Assembly: GCF_004803695.1 (NCBI RefSeq) | Contig: NZ_CP039393.1 | Span: 1,550,001 to 1,614,000, forward strand | Length of the DNA: 64,000 bases | Source of the DNA: Muribaculum gordoncarteri | GTDB lineage: Bacteria > Bacteroidota > Bacteroidia > Bacteroidales > Muribaculaceae | Direction: 5' to 3' | Part shown: positions 60,376-64,000 of the stretch, one piece after another | Layout of the letters: every line of letters starts with the position of its first letter | Numbering within the stretch: position 1 is the first letter of the stretch | The notes under the pieces: model-generated | Databases searched by the model: none | What the model was told of the DNA's origin: nothing | Seen by the model: only the letters and a program-made list of their open reading frames with translations | Made by a program: the position numbers and the translations under genes

Positions 60376-62946
60376 ATGAGATCAGACAATATATTATCCG
60401 ACAACTTCGACCCCGATGTACTCGACCGCGAGTACAAGGAGCCGTCACAACCCGCACCGCGCAAGCGCAACACGACGCGCCAGGCTGCAGCTAAAAAGGA
60501 ATCCAAACCGGGCGCCATATCGCGATTTATCCATGACAAGCGTACACGCCTCTTTGTGGGTATAGCAATGATATGCTGGGCCGCCTACCTTATAATCGTC
60601 ACCCTCTCCTACTTCACACACGGAGCCGACGACCAAAGCGCGACAATCAATCTGTCGATATCGGAAATGGCGCAACGCGGCGATGAGATCAACAATGCGG
60701 GAGGCCCCATAGGAGCATTCCTGTCACAAAGCGCAATATCCAATGGCATAGGAATAGGAGCACTTGTAATCATATACTACTTCCTTGCCCTCGGATGGGG
60801 ATTGCTGCATAAGGGTAAAGTGGGATTCTGGTCGCTGACTATGAAATCGCTCATTGTTGCGATTACCGTTTCAATCGTTACAGGACTTGTAACCTATAAG
60901 GCACATTCATGGGTGTTCTGGGGCGGTATACACGGATATGAGGTCAACACGTTCCTGATGTCGCACATAGGCGTAACCGGAGCAATACTTGTAAGCATCC
61001 TGCTTGTGGCTCTTGTCGCATCAATATACCTCAATGAGCTGAGACTCCTCTATGTTGCCTATCGCAAGCGCGTGGATGAGCACCGCAGACGCGTAGAAGC
61101 CGAACGCGCCGCCGCTGAAGAATCACGCCGAAAGGTTGAGGAATCACTGAAAGAGTCGGCCGAAATAGTTGACAATTCCAGAAATGAGGTTACGCGCGAA
61201 TCATCGGTACAGCTTGAGAACAAGACCCTTGACTTCGAGGATTATGCCAACGATAACAATGTTGACGACAACCCTGCCGACACCTACAAGACCGAACCCG
61301 AAATCGACGATGACATCTACGACACCTTGGACGACGAAACGAAAGACGACATTCAAGACGAGCCTGAAGCCACCGACAACAACGAGGATGTGAGCATGAC
61401 CGTAAATGAAGGCGAAATCGAAGAAGCCGACGAAATAGCGACCGACACCTACGACCCGACGGCCGAACTGTCGCGCTACCATTTCCCGTCAATAGAGCTG
61501 CTCAACAACATTCAGGTCAAAGCCAACAGTGTCGACCAGCAGGAAATGGAGGAGAACAAGGAGCGCATCACTTCAACGCTTTCCAACTACAGCATCCCCA
61601 TTTCACATATCGAGGCTACGGTAGGCCCCACCGTTACACTTTATGAAATAGTACCTGCCGAGGGCGTGCGAATTGCCAAGATAAAGCGCCTTGAGGACGA
61701 CATAGCCTTGAGCCTTGCCGCACTGGGAATACGTATCATCGCACCTATTCCGGGCAAGGGAACGATAGGTATCGAAGTGCCCAACAAGGAGCCTCAGATG
61801 GTGCCTATACGCTCGATAATATCATCGCGTAAGTTCCAGGAGTGCAACTATGAGTTGCCGATGGCAATGGGATCCACAATTTCCAAGGATGTATTCATAG
61901 CCGACCTCACCAAGATGCCCCACGTGCTTGTGGCCGGTGCCACCGGACAGGGAAAATCGGTGGGCCTCAACACCATAATAGCATCGCTGCTTTACAAGAA
62001 GCATCCGGCCGAGCTGAAATTTGTGCTTGTCGACCCCAAGATGGTTGAGTTCAGCCTTTACAGCAAGCTTGAGCGCCACTATCTTGCCAAGCTCCCCGAC
62101 GAGAATGAAGCTATCATCACCGATCCGATGAAGGTCGTAGCCACGCTCAACTCCCTGTGTGTGGAGATGGACAACCGTTACGCCTTGCTCAAGGATGCCA
62201 ACGTGCGCACAATAAAGGAGTATAACAATAAGTTCATCCAGCGTCGACTCAATCCCGAAAAGGGACACCGCTACCTCCCCTACATTGTTATCATAGTCGA
62301 CGAGTTTGGCGACTTGATAATGATGGCAGGAAAGGAAGTTGAAACTCCTATAGCGCGTATAGCCCAGAAGGCACGTGCCGTGGGTATGCACATGATTCTT
62401 GCCACACAGCGTCCGTCGACCAATGTAATCACAGGTATCATCAAGGCCAACTTCCCGGGACGAATCGCGTTCAGGGTATCGCAGATGGTCGACAGCCGCA
62501 CGATTCTCGACCGCACGGGAGCCAATCAGCTGATAGGAAAGGGCGACATGCTATTCTCGCACAACGGCGAGATGGAGCGTGTGCAGTGCGCATTCATCAG
62601 CACCGAGGAGGTCGAAGCTATATGTGATGCGATCGACGAACAGGTAGGATATCCCAACGCCTATCCCCTGCCCGACTATGTTCCTGAAAGCGACGGTTCA
62701 ACAAGCCTCGGAGCAGTCAACGACCGCGATCCGCTCTTTGAAGAAGCGGCAAGATTTATCGTTACTTCAAGCACCGCCTCAACATCTTCGCTTCAAAGGC
62801 GTTATTCTATAGGATACAATCGAGCAGGCAAAATCATGGATCAGCTCGAGGCCGCCGGCATAGTAGGCCCCGCTTCGGGAGCCAAGCCCCGTCAGGTTCT
62901 TGTCGATTCATTGCAGCTCGAGAGAATGCTTGAAATAACTGCTTAA
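60376..62946 (+). CDS. ftsK: FtsK/SpoIIIE family DNA translocase
   Basis: 856 residues. Four membrane segments are at about 55-230. An acidic linker (about 290-360) follows. The alpha/beta motor comes next: Walker A in VLVAGATGQGKSVGLNT at about 515-531, and Walker B in IVIIVDEFGDLIMMAG at about 635. The gamma winged helix is at the end (SSLQRRYSIGYNRAGKIMDQ, about 806-825). It pumps chromosomal DNA at the septum and acts on XerCD/dif. Cotranscribed with the lolA-like gene 14 bp on. Confidence 0.95.
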   Translation: MRSDNILSDNFDPDVLDREYKEPSQPAPRKRNTTRQAAAKKESKPGAISRFIHDKRTRLFVGIAMICWAAYLIIVTLSYFTHGADDQSATINLSISEMAQRGDEINNAGGPIGAFLSQSAISNGIGIGALVIIYYFLALGWGLLHKGKVGFWSLTMKSLIVAITVSIVTGLVTYKAHSWVFWGGIHGYEVNTFLMSHIGVTGAILVSILLVALVASIYLNELRLLYVAYRKRVDEHRRRVEAERAAAEESRRKVEESLKESAEIVDNSRNEVTRESSVQLENKTLDFEDYANDNNVDDNPADTYKTEPEIDDDIYDTLDDETKDDIQDEPEATDNNEDVSMTVNEGEIEEADEIATDTYDPTAELSRYHFPSIELLNNIQVKANSVDQQEMEENKERITSTLSNYSIPISHIEATVGPTVTLYEIVPAEGVRIAKIKRLEDDIALSLAALGIRIIAPIPGKGTIGIEVPNKEPQMVPIRSIISSRKFQECNYELPMAMGSTISKDVFIADLTKMPHVLVAGATGQGKSVGLNTIIASLLYKKHPAELKFVLVDPKMVEFSLYSKLERHYLAKLPDENEAIITDPMKVVATLNSLCVEMDNRYALLKDANVRTIKEYNNKFIQRRLNPEKGHRYLPYIVIIVDEFGDLIMMAGKEVETPIARIAQKARAVGMHMILATQRPSTNVITGIIKANFPGRIAFRVSQMVDSRTILDRTGANQLIGKGDMLFSHNGEMERVQCAFISTEEVEAICDAIDEQVGYPNAYPLPDYVPESDGSTSLGAVNDRDPLFEEAARFIVTSSTASTSSLQRRYSIGYNRAGKIMDQLEAAGIVGPASGAKPRQVLVDSLQLERMLEITA

Positions 62947-62960
62947 AACGTAATTTTACA

Positions 62961-63578
62961 ATGTCACGACTCATAACTGCAATACTTCTCATTTTAGCCG
63001 TTTCACTGAATGCGGCGGTTCCCGTAACATCGCCCGAGGAGGTAATAGCCTCGGCGGCTAAAAGCTTTAAGAATGCCAAATCGGTAACCGCACCCTACAG
63101 CATGACAATGGACGGCAACACGGTGAAAGGCGAAGCGGTTATAAGCGGCGACAAATTCAGGATAACCACTCCGGGAATGTCGATATGGTATGACGGACGC
63201 ACTCAATGGACCTATTCCTCATCGACCGGCGAAGTAAACGTAACCGAGCCGACAGCCGAGGAGCTGCAGCAAATCAACCCGTTTGCAATAATCAACTCAT
63301 TCCGCAGCAGCTATAAGGCGCGCATGATTTCGTCGACCTCATCATCGTGCAAAATCGAGTTCACGCCTGTCAACAGCCGGGGAGCGCAGATTCTGAAAGC
63401 CACGATAACGTTCAACGCCTCGACCCACATGCCGGTCGACATTGCATTGACACTTGACAATGGAGCGCAGGCGTCGATAAAGGTCGGGACGGTAAAAACC
63501 GGTATCAGTTATCCGGCATCGACATTTGTGTATGACAAGAGCAAATATCCCGATGCCGAGATTATCGACCTCCGATAG
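62961..63578 (+). CDS. LolA-like outer-membrane lipoprotein carrier family protein
   Basis: 205 residues with a signal peptide (about 1-19, ending NAA). The LolA-like half barrel is seen in FRITTPGMSIWYDGRTQWTY at about 75 and in the ELQQINPFAIINSF block at about 100. ftsK followed by lolA is the same order as in many bacteria. It shuttles lipoproteins through the periplasm; Bacteroidetes members are divergent, so the exact cargo is uncertain. Confidence 0.85.
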   Translation: MSRLITAILLILAVSLNAAVPVTSPEEVIASAAKSFKNAKSVTAPYSMTMDGNTVKGEAVISGDKFRITTPGMSIWYDGRTQWTYSSSTGEVNVTEPTAEELQQINPFAIINSFRSSYKARMISSTSSSCKIEFTPVNSRGAQILKATITFNASTHMPVDIALTLDNGAQASIKVGTVKTGISYPASTFVYDKSKYPDAEIIDLR

Positions 63579-63622
63579 TGACACAGAACATTAAAGTTAA
63601 CAACGCATAATCAATTTAAATC

Positions 63623-64000
63623 ATGAGTAACGAGTCAACAAAATGCCTCATCATCGGTTCGGGGCCGGCAGGATACACCGCCGCCATATATGCCTCGCGA
63701 GCCAATATCTCTCCCATATTGTATGAAGGAATAATGCCCGGCGGACAGCTCACCACCACATCGGAAGTGGAGAACTTTCCCGGCTATCCCGAAGGTGTAA
63801 TGGGAGCACAGCTCATGGACGACCTGCGCAAGCAAGCCGAACGATTCGGAGCCGACATTCGCCCGGGAATAATAACCAAGGTCGACTTCAGCAAGCGTCC
63901 ATTTACCGCTGTCGCCGACGATAACACTACAATAGTTGCCGACACGGTCATAATAGCAACCGGAGCGTCGGCTCGTTATCTTGGTCTACCCGACGAGCAA
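63623..64000 (+). CDS. trxB: Thioredoxin-disulfide reductase, N-terminal part (runs off the window)
   Basis: 126 codons from ATG 63623 to the window edge, open throughout. FAD-binding [38 protein letters not shown] and [14 protein letters not shown] are characteristic of TrxB. The redox CxxC pair would lie just past the window end. It supplies reduced thioredoxin. Confidence 0.93.
   Translation, partial: MSNESTKCLIIGSGPAGYTAAIYASRANISPILYEGIMPGGQLTTTSEVENFPGYPEGVMGAQLMDDLRKQAERFGADIRPGIITKVDFSKRPFTAVADDNTTIVADTVIIATGASARYLGLPDEQ

Overview
The window is chromosomal DNA of a Bacteroidales bacterium, most likely from the Muribaculaceae/Porphyromonadaceae side of the order. The evidence is: promoter -7 boxes of the Bacteroidetes form TAnnTTTG in front of most transcription units; a tmRNA whose tag ends GENNYALAA; a type II-C CRISPR locus with 47-bp repeats; IS21 elements; PcfJ/PcfK and TraO/TraP relatives of Bacteroidales conjugative elements; and a core set (M13 and S9 exopeptidases, K+-dependent Na+-pyrophosphatase, FprA flavoprotein) usual in gut Bacteroidales. 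Species assignment is inference.

Layout. (1) 1-5310: C-terminal half of cas9, then cas1, cas2, a terminator hairpin, and a CRISPR array of 25 repeats and 24 spacers. The array ends in a diverged repeat that looks like a tracrRNA anti-repeat followed by hairpins. Each full repeat carries a Bacteroidetes promoter reading leftward, so crRNAs are probably made from the minus strand. (2) 5310-13110: ordinary and semi-variable genes (hypothetical basic protein, M13 peptidase, a YdbS/YdbT pair of PH-domain membrane proteins, GNAT, YjjG-like HAD, CPBP protease). (3) 13430-40400: an accessory island abutting the 3' end of ssrA (tmRNA). Two degenerate copies of the last 19 nt of ssrA (13429 and 15492), each followed on the minus strand by a terminator, mark what look like tandem integration events. 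The island holds three defence or toxin-antitoxin style operons (AbiEi/AbiEii; XRE-ImmA/IrrE plus XRE; AAA15 ATPase plus RloB, AbiL-like). It also holds an EmrAB-TolC type efflux operon, PcfK/PcfJ, a phosphoesterase, a Crp/Fnr regulator divergent from a Gdx/SugE-like SMR exporter, an unusual HU protein, YgbA, a recD2 broken by a 22-bp tandem duplication, and two nearly identical inverted IS21 copies. The IS copies trap a 372-bp scar of a conjugative-transposon traO-traP junction. No integrase is visible, so the island looks fixed. (4) 40401-64000: core genome with ssrA, an NhaC antiporter, small exported proteins, an acetyltransferase/miaA/membrane-protein cluster, DPP-IV-like peptidase, a coiled-coil protein, a receiver-PPDK_N fusion protein, Na+-PPase, efp, FprA, a UDG-like protein, DedA, rpe, ftsK, a LolA-like protein and the start of trxB.

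How it works together. The left end is adaptive immunity and the island carries abortive-infection style modules, so two independent defence layers sit about 8 kb apart with metabolic genes between. The defence operons share a repeated 35-40 bp motif just past their 3' ends, and two of them share similar translation starts, which suggests they arrived as interchangeable cassettes. The rest of the island is a decayed mobile element with transporter and stress cargo.
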